A stretch of DNA of 64,000 nucleotides. Origin: Elmis aenea. Taxonomy: Eukaryota; Arthropoda; Insecta; Coleoptera; Elmidae. Positions 12,190 through 24,354 of the stretch are shown in pieces (positions within the stretch are counted from its first letter, which is position 1; each line of letters opens with the position of its first letter). The notes below the pieces were generated by a model. The model saw nothing but the letters and a program-made list of their open reading frames with translations, was not told where the DNA came from and made no database searches. Where the stretch lies: the NCBI GenBank assembly GCA_947652605.1, contig OX393581.1, positions 46,709,924 through 46,773,923 of the forward strand, given 5' to 3'. The position numbers were made by a program, and so were the translations under genes.

Positions 12190-12620
12190 TTTTTCTACTA
12201 CCACTAATGTAAATTACTCTTACCGTACAGTCTGCATGCATAGTAAGTGAGTCCTAACGCACGGTAAGCAAAACGCACACTTGTCTAGAAAGATCGAAGT
12301 TGCCTTACGTCAAACACTGCCTGCATGCATAGTAACTGAATTATAACGCACGGTAAGCAAAACGCACACTTGTCTAGAAATGTCAAAGTAGGCTTACCTC
12401 AAAATTGACAAGACAATGTAATTACATGTGTATATTAGCCAAAAAGCCGTTAAAATCGTATGTATTTTGTGATCGTAGAAAAAGTAAGCGACATAACACG
12501 AGTTGTAAAGCATTTACGCACTCGTAGAAATACGCACTCGCCGCTACGCGGCTCCGAGCGTGACTTTTTCACTCGTGCGTGTTATGCTTCTTACAACTCG
12601 TGTTATGTAATATACTATTA
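12190..12620. repeat. Foldback repeat, half copy A
   Basis: Two tandem units of about 100 bp share CTGCATGCATAGTAA, AACGCACGGTAAGCAAAACG and TGTCTAGAAA. A conserved core (GATCGTAGAAAAAGTAAGCG, ACATAACACGAGTTGTAAAG) follows, then a palindromic centre of GCACTCG/CGAGTGC-type words. The same family recurs at 23830-24240 and as a full palindrome at 45345-46000. Confidence 0.8.
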
Positions 12621-12639
12621 TTATACATACATTATTTTA

Positions 12640-13495
12640 TTTATTTAGTCATGAGTCCTTCTACTGTTAGGTGTAGGACTGTTGAGTTGTGTTGTGCTGA
12701 TTTTTTTCCATGTTTTTCTGTCTTGTGCTAGCCTTTTTATGTCTTTCCATTTAATGTTTCTATCCGCTGCTGCTTTTTTAACTTCGTCGTGCCAGGTTTT
12801 TCTTGGTCTACCTCGTTTGTTTTTTCCCTGTGTTCTTGCTTCATATGCTCTTCTGGTTAACCTTTCTTCTTTCATCCTATAAATGTGACCCAACCATCCC
12901 AGCTGCCTTTCCTGTATTTTTGTTTCAACTGATTTTATCTTTAATTGTTCTCTATATGTTTCGTTTCTGATTCTGTCTTTTTTTGTTTTTCCTTGGATTT
13001 TTCTTAGAAATCTCATTTCTGCTGCATTCACTCGGCTACTATTTTTATTTGTTAGTGCCCATGTTTCACTTCCGTATAAAAGTGCCGGAGTTACTACCTT
13101 TTTGACCACTTCTACTTTTGTTGTTTTTGGGACTTCTCTATTTCCAAACAATTTTGTTCTTAAACTGTTAAATATTCTTCCCACATTTCCTGTCCTTTCG
13201 CTTATTTCCTTGTCCATTTCTCCATTATTCTCTATGATCACTCCTAAATATTTAAAGCTTTCTACCTGTTCTAACCTAAGCCCATTTAAAGTGATGCTAT
13301 GCCCTTTGTTTTCTGTTGTAACGATCATAGTTTTTCGGTATTTATTTTCATATTAATTTTTTCCAATTCCAGGTTTAGAGTTTCTAAATTATGTTGCAGG
13401 TTTTTTTCTGTTTCCGCGACTAAGACCATGTCGTCTGCGAACATTAGCTCCGTTATGTTAATTTTTTCCATTTTCCAGTTGCCTAGGTGAAACGG
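12640..13495 (-). pseudogene. Non-LTR retrotransposon, RT and C-terminal domain (RTE-like)
   Basis: Minus-strand LINE, 5'-truncated. The RT catalytic motif FADDM lies at 13430-13441. About 30 codons later a one-base deletion in an A-run (near 13337) shifts the frame into the 227-aa ORF ending at 12645. That ORF reads FKYLGVIIENNGEMDKEI, then TPALLYGSETWALTNKN, QLGWLGHIYRMKEERLTRRA and KNKRGRPRKTWHDEVKKAAA, the typical C-terminal module of endonuclease/RT LINEs. It ends TTQLNSPTPNSRRTHD-stop followed by a short A-rich tail. The same last 20 or so codons recur at 36326-36390, so both belong to one family. Clade placement is an inference. Confidence 0.85.
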
Positions 13496-13499
13496 ATTA

Positions 13500-16400
13500 T
13501 ACATACTTACTATATTATATTTTTCATCTTACGGGAAGAGCTCATATTTATTTTTTTATAAATTATTTTATAATTCAGATCTGTACGCTGAGTAAATCAG
13601 TAATTTTTTTGCAGGTCCACCTACGGGCGTGTCTGTCCTTCTTCCTTCAGTCTGTAATTTATGCAGTTATTTATTCATTTGTCCATCAATACATATCGCG
13701 GCAACAGAAACATCTCATACACGATTGATCCCAAAAAGCAGAGCCAGATTATCACTCCAAAATGACTGCACATGCAGCCACTTTCCAGGAAGCTGTTAGG
13801 ACCATCTGATGCTCTAAGCACAGGTCGGACCGAGACCCCAAAACCCCAAATTTCACCTCTTCTTAAACTTTGTCGACCTTAAAAAAGGCCGGTTTTCGAC
13901 CAAAAAATTCTGTAGGGGACATTTTGCCTTGGTGTCCTAAACATGTGCTTATATTACAAAATAGTTGCTTCAGTGCTACCAAAAACCATCATCATTCAAA
14001 AAATTGGGTCTTAGGACCCTTGAATTTTTTGCTTTTAACTTTTTTCTTGAAACATCGTAAACCAAGGAGCCCATCAAATTTTTCTTCTAGTGTAACAGTG
14101 GCGTAGCTAGGGGGTGGGGGAGGCGCGGTCCGCCCATGACGGCACTTTTTTTGGGGCGGCACTTTTAGTCTACCCAAATACCCACATGGGGTAAAAATTA
14201 AAATCTTGAAGTAGTGAAGGAACAGTAGATATAATAATTAGTGCTGGTGGGCTGGCACTAGCGCTAGACCCAATGAAAAATTCGCATTAAGAAAGAATTT
14301 TTATGGAAGTTGAAGAGTAAAACGGGCTAGTCTACACCGAAAACCGCCCCCTTGTAACGACAGAAATTCCAAGTTATAAAATTTATGATAGGGTACCAAA
14401 GGTCCATGTCCATTTGAAATGTAACTTTTTTTTTCAACGTAGAATGTTGTGCTATATATCCTTGTGCTGGCGTGTGCTGTTAAACATTTTTATCTGCTGG
14501 TTTCGTTAGGCTACAAATTCAATTTTACATTGTTTTCTAATTAATATTTCTAATTGATATTGTACTTATTGCATCATAAAATTAACTTTTACCGTGAAAC
14601 ATGTTTGCATTGTAGGATTTAGACGACCTCATTATTTTTTTTCAATAATCCAAATCAATGACTCTTTTTTTTAAATTAACTTTAACTGAATGAACAAGTT
14701 ATACCAACAATTTACTAAATCTTTTGTCAAAAATGATATTTCTGTCGTAATTAACCATTATTAATTTAGCTGGGTTTGATGTTGACGATAAAACTTTAAT
14801 AAGAAATATAAAATTTGTAACTGCGATTGAACAAAGAAGCCATTACCATTAGAGTTATAAAATTTGGTCGTAATACGTAACACTTGCGACACACAGCTGC
14901 CACCTATTGGAATTCCAAAACTAAACTTTGTTCCATTACTTGTTTAATAACGTACGATATCTCCTGCTAATTTGTTCACTACACAGCGGCCGTCGAAAAG
15001 CAAACGCTAGAGAGAAACACGACTAACCCAATGCTAAAAAATCAACGGAGATAAAAGGTAATAACACGGATTTTGCAGTAAAACACAATAACGTTTTTAT
15101 TTTCCATGCACGTTACAAAAAAAAGTAATTTAAAAAAGTTAAATATTAACAACGTTTTTGAGTCATAAATCCTCCTATATAGACTGTCATGTTTCCACAA
15201 TCTCTCTACAAATACCAGTAAATACTAACACAATAAAAAATATAATTATCTCCGGTTATGAGTTTTGCTATGCTTTTGTTAGCGGCCCCGAACATACATC
15301 ACGGTTTGAATAGAGCGCTAAGCCGGTGTTCAGTTTGTTTTCAGTTTTAAATACTAATTTAAACTCTCCTTCTCGGTCTAATCTCCCGCTGTCTCCTTCT
15401 GACGCGCTCCGGCAGGCTTAGGACCCTTGAATGCAGGGGAATGATAATTTCAGAACGACCGTCCTGGCGCACCAGATAGGAAATATTTATTATTATTACT
15501 CGAATGCCATATTGTCATAGATTCGATTTCCAGCTTCCTGCAAATATATTGGCAGTGCAGAGTTGTGAAATATGAATTTCTGGAAGATACTGCGAATTTG
15601 AAATTGTTCGGAAAATTTAATACTCGAATTTCAGCCATGTGTGGGATTAATATGTTTTATATGAAGACACGCTTAAAAGACGGCTGTTATTACTGAGTTT
15701 TATATTGAACAGAGCTCAGCTTGAAACATGGGTTCAGCTGGAACTTAATTTAACGTCAAAGCTCGACAGAATTAAGAGCTAGATATGAATTTTTGAAACA
15801 GATTGCTTAATGTATTTCTTATTTTATATTTTATGCATTTTTACACAAATTTTTAAGCAGAGACGGCTTAAGAAACAATAGAGTTTTAAATCAACATAAA
15901 ATTAAATCAGATGTCTTAAACGAGATACGCATTATAGTTCACAATTAATACAGTAAAACGATACCAAAAGAAACTTTTTTTATTATGAATTGTATAAAAC
16001 AAAATAATTGACTTCAAACTCAAACATATTTGAATTGTTTTTTTTTCAGTATTCTAGTAAATATGATATAATTTTTAAATAATCGTTAATTTAATGTATT
16101 TGGTAACATGCGGTGCTAAATGAAAAAAAATGATTTGTATTTGCATTTTAAATATTGTAGTAAAATGTTGAGTGCGATTTCTAGCAGGAAAGTCAGAACT
16201 ATTAAGAAATTGAAGATTAGTAATATTTATAAGAAACTTCAACAATTAACTCGACAAAGCAAAATTTCTTCGTTAATAATGTCTTTTCGAATCACATATT
16301 CCCGAATAATTTTTCAACTGTTTAAGATAGAGACTTGCAATTTTCAGGATATATTTTAATTTTGATTGGTTCCTTGGTGAAACGATGAAGCGTCAGATTT

Positions 16401-16776
16401 GAATCCCAGCAGGAAACTAAAGAAAAACTATCTAAACCAAAACTATTTTGGTTGATTTAAGGTCTAAAAGTCAAATTTGTGGTATTTGCAGTTCTGTTAA
16501 AGAACTAATTGTTCATGTCTAAATTTTACTTAAATTACTATTTGATTTATAATCTAAAAATACAGAATATACAAGGTTTCGTTTAGAGGTGCAAAGTAAC
16601 ATACCGGTGCGTAAAAACAAAACACTATTTACAGGTACAAATAGTTTTAGGTTATAAAGTTAACGGCCACAACACTTTTATAAAATAGATTCCTTTAATT
16701 CATCATTAATAACACAGTAATTTAATAATTTTTCTTGACTTTAGTAAACAGGATGTATACTAATACTAATGTGAAT
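13500..16776. other. Long intergenic stretch with hAT-like end; no gene recognised
   Basis: No coding region is supported. CAGTGGCGTAGCTAGGGGG at about 14097 followed by GC-rich text looks like a hAT-type terminus, but its partner was not found. The 16-base word CTTAGGACCCTTGAAT occurs at 14010-14025 and again at 15418-15433, possibly a target duplication of something lying between. ORFs at 13870-14106, 15450-15638 and 16120-16359 have no recognised motifs. Confidence 0.4.
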
Positions 16777-16780
16777 ATAT

Positions 16781-17248
16781 GTTACTGTAAAAGCTAGGAC
16801 GGTAAATTCTAGCATTTACCGTAGTGAGAGGGGGTAGAAGTTCGAAATTTGCTTCATTTTCATTATTTATTTTTGAACTAAGCTTTGATCAACGTTTAAC
16901 CTGACCCTCTATTGTTGACCGAATAAACGAGGGTTAGGCTGAAGGTTACTTAAAGCTTTTTTTTTACGAAAACAAACGTAATAGCCCGAAATGAAAGCGT
17001 TTACAAGCTTAGCTTCATGTTAAATATTTATTTTGGAAAAAGCCTTAACCAACTTTTGCCTTATTCTCGATTACTGACCAAACGAACTAGAATCAGTTTA
17101 AAGACTAGTTTGAGCTTTTTTAAGTTGAAAACAAAAGCCTAAATTGAAAGGATATACAAGCTTTTTTCGTACTTTCAACACTTCACTTTGAAAAATGCTA
17201 GGATTTACTGAAACCAGGATTTACCGAATTTCGGGCTTTTACAGTAAC
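16781..17248. mobile_element. MITE with GTTACTGTAAAAGC ends
   Basis: Inverted termini GTTACTGTAAAAGC (16781) and its complement ending at 17248, flanked by ATAT on both sides. The interior contains GCTTCATTTTCATTATTTAT and a hairpin (ACCTGACCCTCTA ... GAGGGTTAGG) that matches the core of the MITEs at 49592 and 62810, although their terminal repeats differ. No ORF. Confidence 0.75.
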
Positions 17249-17499
17249 ATATATACCTTCACTCATTTATCGGTCTATATAAAAAACAAGTCTAGATTCC
17301 AAAAGTTGTTTAAGATCGATAATTGTGTATTCCAAACTTATTTTCAACTATATCAAGTGTAATATTTCTTCTTTGATTACGTGACGTTTCGACCATGCTG
17401 TCTAAAGTGTCGTGGTCTTTATTAAACGCGTTTGATAAAGACTAAATACGAAAACCTATAATTGGTTTAATATATTTACCAAAGGTTTGCAATAAGAGA

Positions 17500-17778
17500 A
17501 AATAAGTTATATTTGATTAGGCATTAGGCATTAGGCAATTACCTACTGTATCGAAATAAGAGAACTTTACTTAATGTTTGCATCCTGTATGTAATCTGAA
17601 TGCATTTTAATTTAATTTAGTGCAAATCGCTAAAGGTTTTGTTTCAGATGTCGCCAGCTATCGGATGGATGGTCATTAAGTATCAATTTCGTAAATTTTT
17701 GGCCAAATTCCGAACAAACCATATGGTCCAAAGTTCAAGTAGGAAACCACGAAGTTCGGAATAAAATGGAAAACAATT
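17500..17778. repeat. Left flank of satellite array, directly repeated on the right
   Basis: This roughly 260-bp sequence (containing ACTGTATCGAAATAAGAGA and GATGTCGCCAGCTATCGGAT) is nearly duplicated in direct orientation at 21200-21430, so the tandem array lies between two copies of the same unique sequence. Confidence 0.8.
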
Positions 17779-20700
17779 CGTAACTCCGTTATTAGCGACC
17801 CGAAAATGTTGATTCGGTGTTCAAAATGTAGCTAAAAAACTGTCGCATCCAACGATGTAAAGAAAGTGCAAATAAAACACTTTTTGATATCATCCACGGC
17901 CGTCTGAAAAAGGTCCGGCAATATGCCGAGAGTTCGCTCGCAAAAATAGAAACATCTCGGTCTACAAAAAAAATCGTAACTCCGTTATTAGCCGGCCGAA
18001 AATTTTGATTCGGTGTTCAAAATGTAGCTAAACGACTGGCGCATCCAACGATGTAAAGAAAGTGCAAATAAAACACTTTTTGATATCATCCACGGCCGTC
18101 TGAAAAAGGTCCGGCAATATGCCAAGAGTTCACTCGCAAAAATAGAAACATCTCGGTCTACAAAAAAATTCGTAACTCCGTTATTAGCGGGCCGAAAATT
18201 TTGATTCGGTGTTCAAAATGTAGCTAAAAGACTGGCGCATCCAACGATGTAAAGAAAGTGCAAATAAAATACTTTTTGATATCATCCACGGCCGTCTGAA
18301 AAAGGTCCGGCAATATGCCGAGAGTTCGCTCGCAAAAATAGAAACATCTCGGTCTACAAAAAAATTCGTAACTTCGTTATTAGCCGGCCGAAAATTTTGA
18401 TTCGGTGTTCAAAATGTAGCTAAAAGACTGGCGCATCCAACGATGTAAAGAAAGTGCAAATAAAACACTTTTTGATATCATCCACGGCCGTCTGAAAAAG
18501 GTCCGGCAATATGCCGAGAGTTCGCTCGCAAAAATAGAAACATCTCGGTCTACAAAAAATTCGTAACTCCGTTATTAGCCGGCCGAAAATTTTGATTCGG
18601 TGTTCAAAATGTAGCTAAAAGACTGGCGCATCCAACGATGTAAAGAAAGTGCAAATAAAACACTTTTTGATATCATCCACGGCCGTCTGAAAAAGGTCCG
18701 GCAATATGCCGAGAGTTCGCTCGCAAAAATAGAAACATCTCGATCTACAAAAAAATTCGTAACTCCGTTATTAGCGGGCCGAAAATTTTGATTCGGTGTT
18801 CAAAATGTAGCTAAAAGACTGGCGCATCCAACGATGTAAAGAAAGTGCAAATAAAACACTTTTTGATATCATCCACGGCCGTCTGAAAAAGGTCCGGCAA
18901 TATGCCGAGAGTTCGCTCGCAAAAATAGAAACATCTCAGTCTACAAAAAAATTCGTAACTCCGTTATTAGCCGGCCGAAAATTTTGATTCGGTGTTCAAA
19001 ATGTAGCTAAAAAACTGTCGCATCCAACGATGTAAAGAAAGTGCAAATAAAACACTTTTTGATATCATCCACGGCCGTCTGAAAAAGGTCCGGCAATACG
19101 CCGAGAGTTCGCTCGCAAAAATAAAAACATCTCGGTCTACGAAAAAATTCGTAACTCCGTTATTAGCCACCCGAAAATGTTGATTCGGTGTTCAAAATGT
19201 AGCTAAAAGACTGGCGCATCCAACGATGTAAAGAAAGTGCAAATAAAATACTTTTTGATATCATCCACGGCCGTCTGAAAAAGGTCCGGCAATATGCCGA
19301 GAGTTCGCTCGCAAAAATAGAAACATCTCGGTCTACAAAAAAATTCGTAACTCCGTTATTAGCCGGCCGAAAATTTTGATTCGGTGTTCAAAATGTAGCT
19401 AAAAGACTGGCGCATCCAACGATGTAAAGAAAGTGCAAATAAAACACTTTTTGATATCATCCACGGCCGTCTGAAAAAGGTCCGGCAATATGCCGAGAGT
19501 TCGCTCGCAAAAATAGAAACATCTCAGTCTACAAAAAAATTCGTAACTCCGTTATTAGCCGGCCGAAAATTTTGATTCGGTGTTCAAAATGTAGCTAAAA
19601 GACTGGCGCATCCAACGATGTAAAGAAAGTGCAAATAAAACACTTTTTGATATCATCCACGGCCGTCTGAAAAAGGTCCGGCAATACGCCGAGAGTTCGC
19701 TCGCAAAAATAAAAACATCTCGGTCTACGAAAAAATTCGTAACTCCGTTATTAGCCACCCGAAAATGTTGATTCGGTGTTCAAAATGTAGCTAAAAGACT
19801 GGCGCATCCAACGATGTAAAGAAAGTGCAAATAAAATACTTTTTGATATCATCCACGGCCGTCTGAAAAAGGTCCGGCAATATGCCGAGAGTTCGCTCGC
19901 AAAAATAGAAACATCTCAGTCTACAAAAAAATTCGTAACTCCGTTATTAGCCGGCCGAAAATTTTGATTCGGTGTTCAAAATGTAGCTAAAAGACTGGCG
20001 CATCCAACGATGTAAAGAAAGTGCAAATAAAATACTTTTTGATATCATCCACGGCCGTCTGAAAAAGGTCCGGCAATATGCCGAGAGTTCGCTCGCAAAA
20101 ATAGAAACATCTCGGTCTACAAAAAAATTCGTAACTCCGTTATTAGCCGGCCGAAAATTTTGATTCGGTGTTCAAAATGTAGCTAAAAGACTGGCGCATC
20201 CAACGATGTAAAGAAAGTGCAAATAAAACACTTTTTGATATCATCCACGGCCGTCTGAAAAAGGTCCGGCAATATGCCGAGAGTTCGCTCGCAAAAATAG
20301 AAACATCTCAGTCTACAAAAAAATTCGTAACTCCGTTATTAGCCGGCCGAAAATTTTGATTCGGTGTTCAAAATGTAGCTAAAAGACTGGCGCATCCAAC
20401 GATGTAAAGAAAGTGCAAATAAAACACTTTTTGATATCATCCACGGCCGTCTGAAAAAGGTCCGGCAATACGCCGAGAGTTCGCTCGCAAAAATAAAAAC
20501 ATCTCGGTCTACGAAAAAATTCGTAACTCCGTTATTAGCCACCCGAAAATGTTGATTCGGTGTTCAAAATGTAGCTAAAAGACTGGCGCATCCAACGATG
20601 TAAAGAAAGTGCAAATAAAATACTTTTTGATATCATCCACGGCCGTCTGAAAAAGGTCCGGCAATATGCCGAGAGTTCGCTCGCAAAAATAGAAACATCT

Positions 20701-21197
20701 CAGTCTACAAAAAAATTCGTAACTCCGTTATTAGCCGGCCGAAAATTTTGATTCGGTGTTCAAAATGTAGCTAAAAAACTGTCGCATCCAACGATGTAAA
20801 GAAAGTGCAAATAAAACACTTTTTGATATCATCCACGGCCGTCTGAAAAAGGTCCGGCAATACGCCGAGAGTTCGCTCGCAAAAATAAAAACATCTCGGT
20901 CTACGAAAAAATTCGTAACTCCGTTATTAGCGACCCGAAAATGTTGATTCGGTGTTCAAAATGTAGCTAAAAGACTGGCGCATCCAACGATGTAAAGAAA
21001 GTGCAAATAAAACACTTTTTGATATCATCCACGGCCGTCTGAAAAAGGTCCGGCAATATGCCGAGAGTTCGCTCGCAAAAATAGAAACATCTCGGTCTAC
21101 AAAAAAATTCGTAACTTCGTTATTAGCCGGCCGAAAATTTTGATTCGGTGTTCAAAATGTAGCTAAAAGACTGGCGCATCCAACGATGTAAAGAAAG
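17779..21197. repeat. 196-bp satellite array, about 17.4 copies
   Basis: The word CGTAACT(C/T)CGTTATTAG recurs at 17779, 17975, 18171, 18367, 18562, 18758, 18954, 19150 and then every 196 bp to 21110. One unit is 195 bp; the last unit is partial and ends near 21197. Units are highly similar. Each carries GGTCCGGCAATATGCCGAGA and GATATCATCCACGGCCGTCT. Two linked variants (AATACGCC with CTACGAAAAAA, followed by a unit with ACCCGAAAATGTTG) recur at intervals of 3, 4 and 2 units. The 196-bp period is not a multiple of three and the repeated 67-aa minus-strand ORFs are by-products of the repeat. Confidence 0.95.
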
Positions 21198-21434
21198 TAC
21201 AATTACTGTATCGAAATAAGAGAGCTATACTTAATGTTCGCATCCTGTATGTAATCTAAATGCATTTTAATTTAATTTAGTGCAAATCGCTAAAAATTTT
21301 GTCCCAGATGTCGCCAGCTATCGGATGGATGGTCATTAAGTATCGATTTCGTAAATTTTTGGCCAAATTCCGAACGATGGTCCAAAGTCCAAGTAGGAAA
21401 CCACGAAGTTCGGAATAAAATGGAAAACAGTTTT
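21198..21434. repeat. Right flank copy of satellite-array border
   Basis: Second copy of the 17500-17778 sequence, ending in GGAATAAAATGGAAAACA. A shorter inverted match (CCGATAGCTGGCGACATC) lies at about 21714-21731, suggesting that the array belongs to a larger element with inverted subterminal sequence. Confidence 0.75.
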
Positions 21435-21739
21435 GATTCAAGATTTCTGAAACATTTTGCATTTTGTTTCGTATTAAAATAAACGATATTAATTATGAAA
21501 AGTAACAAAAACAATTAATTACACTAAAATACTAGTGTAGGAGAGAAAAGTAACTGTGTTTAAACGAAATTTAAGATTGTTTCGCTTCGGTTCAAAATAC
21601 TGTAGCCAAAATTTTCTTCCACTTACCGACTAGGCCAAATTTTTTGCTTGATAAGTATTTAAGCGCCAATCCCACCCAAAAATTTGCGAAAATATACTCA
21701 ATTGACTGTTGACCCGATAGCTGGCGACATCTTTAGCGA

Positions 21740-23045
21740 AATATTTCGAAATTTGCATTAAGAGCCAGCGCCTGAGTTTTATTTCATTTCAAGCAATTAT
21801 AATAGCATACGTGGGCCAGTCTTGAAGTAAAACGTTGGCGCATTATCATGGATATCGCAAATTAAATTCCTGTTAAAGGAAATATATTAATGTTAATTAA
21901 TAAAACTATATTTAAATCAGAACGTTATAGTTTTTAAAAATATAAATATGTTTTCGGAAATTTACCCGTTAAAATTTGTTTATTTGCTGCTGGACGTTTG
22001 GCAAATCCCCAAAACAATATTACATCATAATGTATAGGAGTGCCTACATTTTCTTTGCCTAGGGGCGTCAAATACTCTTACGCCGGCCCTGACTGAAACA
22101 CACACTTTTTTTAAATTTGCTTCTAAACATTGTAATTGACTTTAAGCACGTTTTTTGTCAAAATAATAATATCCAGTTAATTCTTTGTCAATGCCAATAA
22201 ATAGGTACACGTGCACTCATAAAATTAAATTAGAAGACTTTGAAAAGTTTTTAATTATTTTTTAGCCTGCCAATAGTTTTTCATGATCTATTTTAGGCCA
22301 TGTACTTTCACTAATAATCTAACATTTAAAAAAATTGTTTTTTTTCTTAAATTCATCGTATTATCGCTTACCTAATCTTTAAAAAAAAATTGTATGTTTT
22401 TCAATAAATATGTGTTAAAAACGATAAAATAACGTAAATATGATCATGGAATGTGGACACAGTATATTATTGAGCTATCTGACATCACTTGATATGCAAA
22501 ATCTAGCATGTTTTAATTTTTATGCTAATTGCCCATACATATTTATTTAATTAATAGTAAATATAAGTACAATATTTTGAGTTGAAAACATGTCGTTTAT
22601 TTTCGATCTTATGTCAAACGTTAGATCTGAGATTTTGCTCGACGCTTTTCCGGAACTTTGCACCTGTCAATATAGTTCTGAAGTGGTCATATGAACATTT
22701 GAAAAATGCGTTGAGAGAGTAGCAGACAAATTGAACATCTTACCTGTTACTTCATGCCAGCTGAGTGAAATCTGAAAGGTTCTGAGAAGATATAACGAAA
22801 GTTTTTGAAGCGAGTGTCTTCCGCGAGTACTTTTAAGTTACGGCTTAATCTTAGATCTCATAAATCCAGTTGCTAAATTGTATTGGTAGAAGCTTTATTT
22901 TAACCCTATAATTTTGGAGCGATGTCATTGAATCTAAGAACTTTTAATTGTACATTTAATATTCAAATAATGAAGTTTTTTGTTAGAAGTAAATTAAAGT
23001 TGCGATTAAATCATTCAGTCAAACAGGGTGTTTCAGGAGGAATAG
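21740..23045. other. Intergenic stretch; hAT-like end near 22091
   Basis: No gene is seen. Reverse-complemented, 22050-22091 reads CAGGGCCGGCGTAAGAG, a hAT-like terminus, but the other end is not identified. A 67-aa ORF at 22922 runs into the foldback repeat at 23052 and is not credible. Confidence 0.4.
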
Positions 23046-23051
23046 TAAAAA

Positions 23052-23640
23052 CAGGGTGTGTAAAAATTGGCGGAAGCGGTACACGTGGCGATGTTCTTCG
23101 TAAAATCCCAAGTCGAAAATCTTAACACAAAAATGTTGTACCACGCTTGCTGTGTCTGCAAGAGGTCCTCAAAGTTTTGACAATCAGTCCTTTAATAAGC
23201 GTTATTATTTAATATTTGTTAATGAAAAAGCTGCGATTTGGAATAGAAATAAATTTCAAATAATATTTTTTCCTAGATATTGTGTTTTTCCTTTCAAAAA
23301 TTGGTGTTGAAGATATGTTAATAACTGATTTGAATGAAAATAATACATGTGGCAACATTATTTTTCAAATAGCACTAGAAAAACTGGAGCGAGTAATACA
23401 GATGGACCTAAAAGTATGCAGCTATGTTTACGAACTGAAGTTTTCAGTTCGAACAAATATTATAAATACCTAAGTAAAAATTGCTGATAAACAAATGTCC
23501 AAACGCAAATCAATGGATGCAATGTTGCCAAACTTTTGTTTTTTTTATGGTTCCTGAGGCCATAGCAAGTATGGTACAATGTTTCTGTATGAAGATTTTT
23601 GACTTAGAATTTTACAAAGGACATCGCCACGTGTAGCGTC
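23052..23640. mobile_element. Foldback MITE, CAGGGTGTGTAAAAATTGGC family, copy 1
   Basis: The left end CAGGGTGTGTAAAAATTGGC at 23052 and about 250 bp after it closely match the complete copy at 37967-38588. The right arm is recognisable up to ACATCGCCACGTGTAGCG near 23631 but then diverges, so this copy is damaged at its right end. No ORF. Confidence 0.8.
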
Positions 23641-23829
23641 GAATTTTACTCTTTCAAACTTAAACGAGCGGAACAGTTACTTCCGTACAATTTGAGTACA
23701 CTTGCATGAATTTCAGAAGAATTCACTCCTTCTGCAGTTAAAAATTCGATCACAGAACGTTGGTGCAATTTTGAAGTGACGCCAACTGAGAAATAAATTT
23801 TGCTTTTGTTTCCAGACCCATAATAATCA

Positions 23830-24240
23830 TTTTTCTACGACCACTAATATAAATGAGTCTTACCGTACAGCCTGCATGCATAGTAAGTGGGTCCTTACGC
23901 ACGGTAAGCAAAAAGCACAGTTTTTTAAAGAAATGATTAAAGTAGACTCACGCCAAACACTTCCTGCATGCATAGTAAGTGAGTTATAACGCATGTTAAG
24001 CAAAACGAACACTTGTCTAGAAATGTCAAGGTAGGCTTACTTCAACATTGAAAAGCCAACGTAATTACATGTGTATATTAGCAAACCGTTAAAATTGTAG
24101 ATATTATGTGATCGTAGAAAAAGTAAGCGAGATAGCACGAGTCTTAAAGCAATTACGCACTCGTGGAAATATCCACTAGCCGCTACGAGGCTCTGTGCGT
24201 AATATGCTTCTTACAACTTTTGTTAGGTAATATACTATTA
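23830..24240. repeat. Foldback repeat, half copy B
   Basis: Same family and order as 12190-12620: TTTTTCTACGACCACTAATA start, two CTGCATGCATAGTAAGTG units, the GATCGTAGAAAAAGTAAGCG core, and the same TTAGGTAATATACTATTA end. Confidence 0.8.
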
Positions 24241-24354
24241 TGTTCTCCCTAAATGTTTGAACAAAGTCAATATTTTCATTATGAGCAACAGAAAATGTAT
24301 TTTACTTGTTTTAAGGCGCAATCCGGCTTTTATCTGGAACACTTCGTACATATA

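Noticed and set aside
18967..20542. Three identical 67-aa minus-strand ORFs (starting MANNGVTNFFVDRDVF)
   Set aside because: They fall exactly in the 196-bp satellite units and repeat only where unit variants happen to lack a stop; the period is not divisible by three, so no protein repeat is implied.
17779..21197. CRISPR-like array
   Set aside because: Units are contiguous 196-bp repeats without unique spacers, in a eukaryotic genome; it is satellite DNA.
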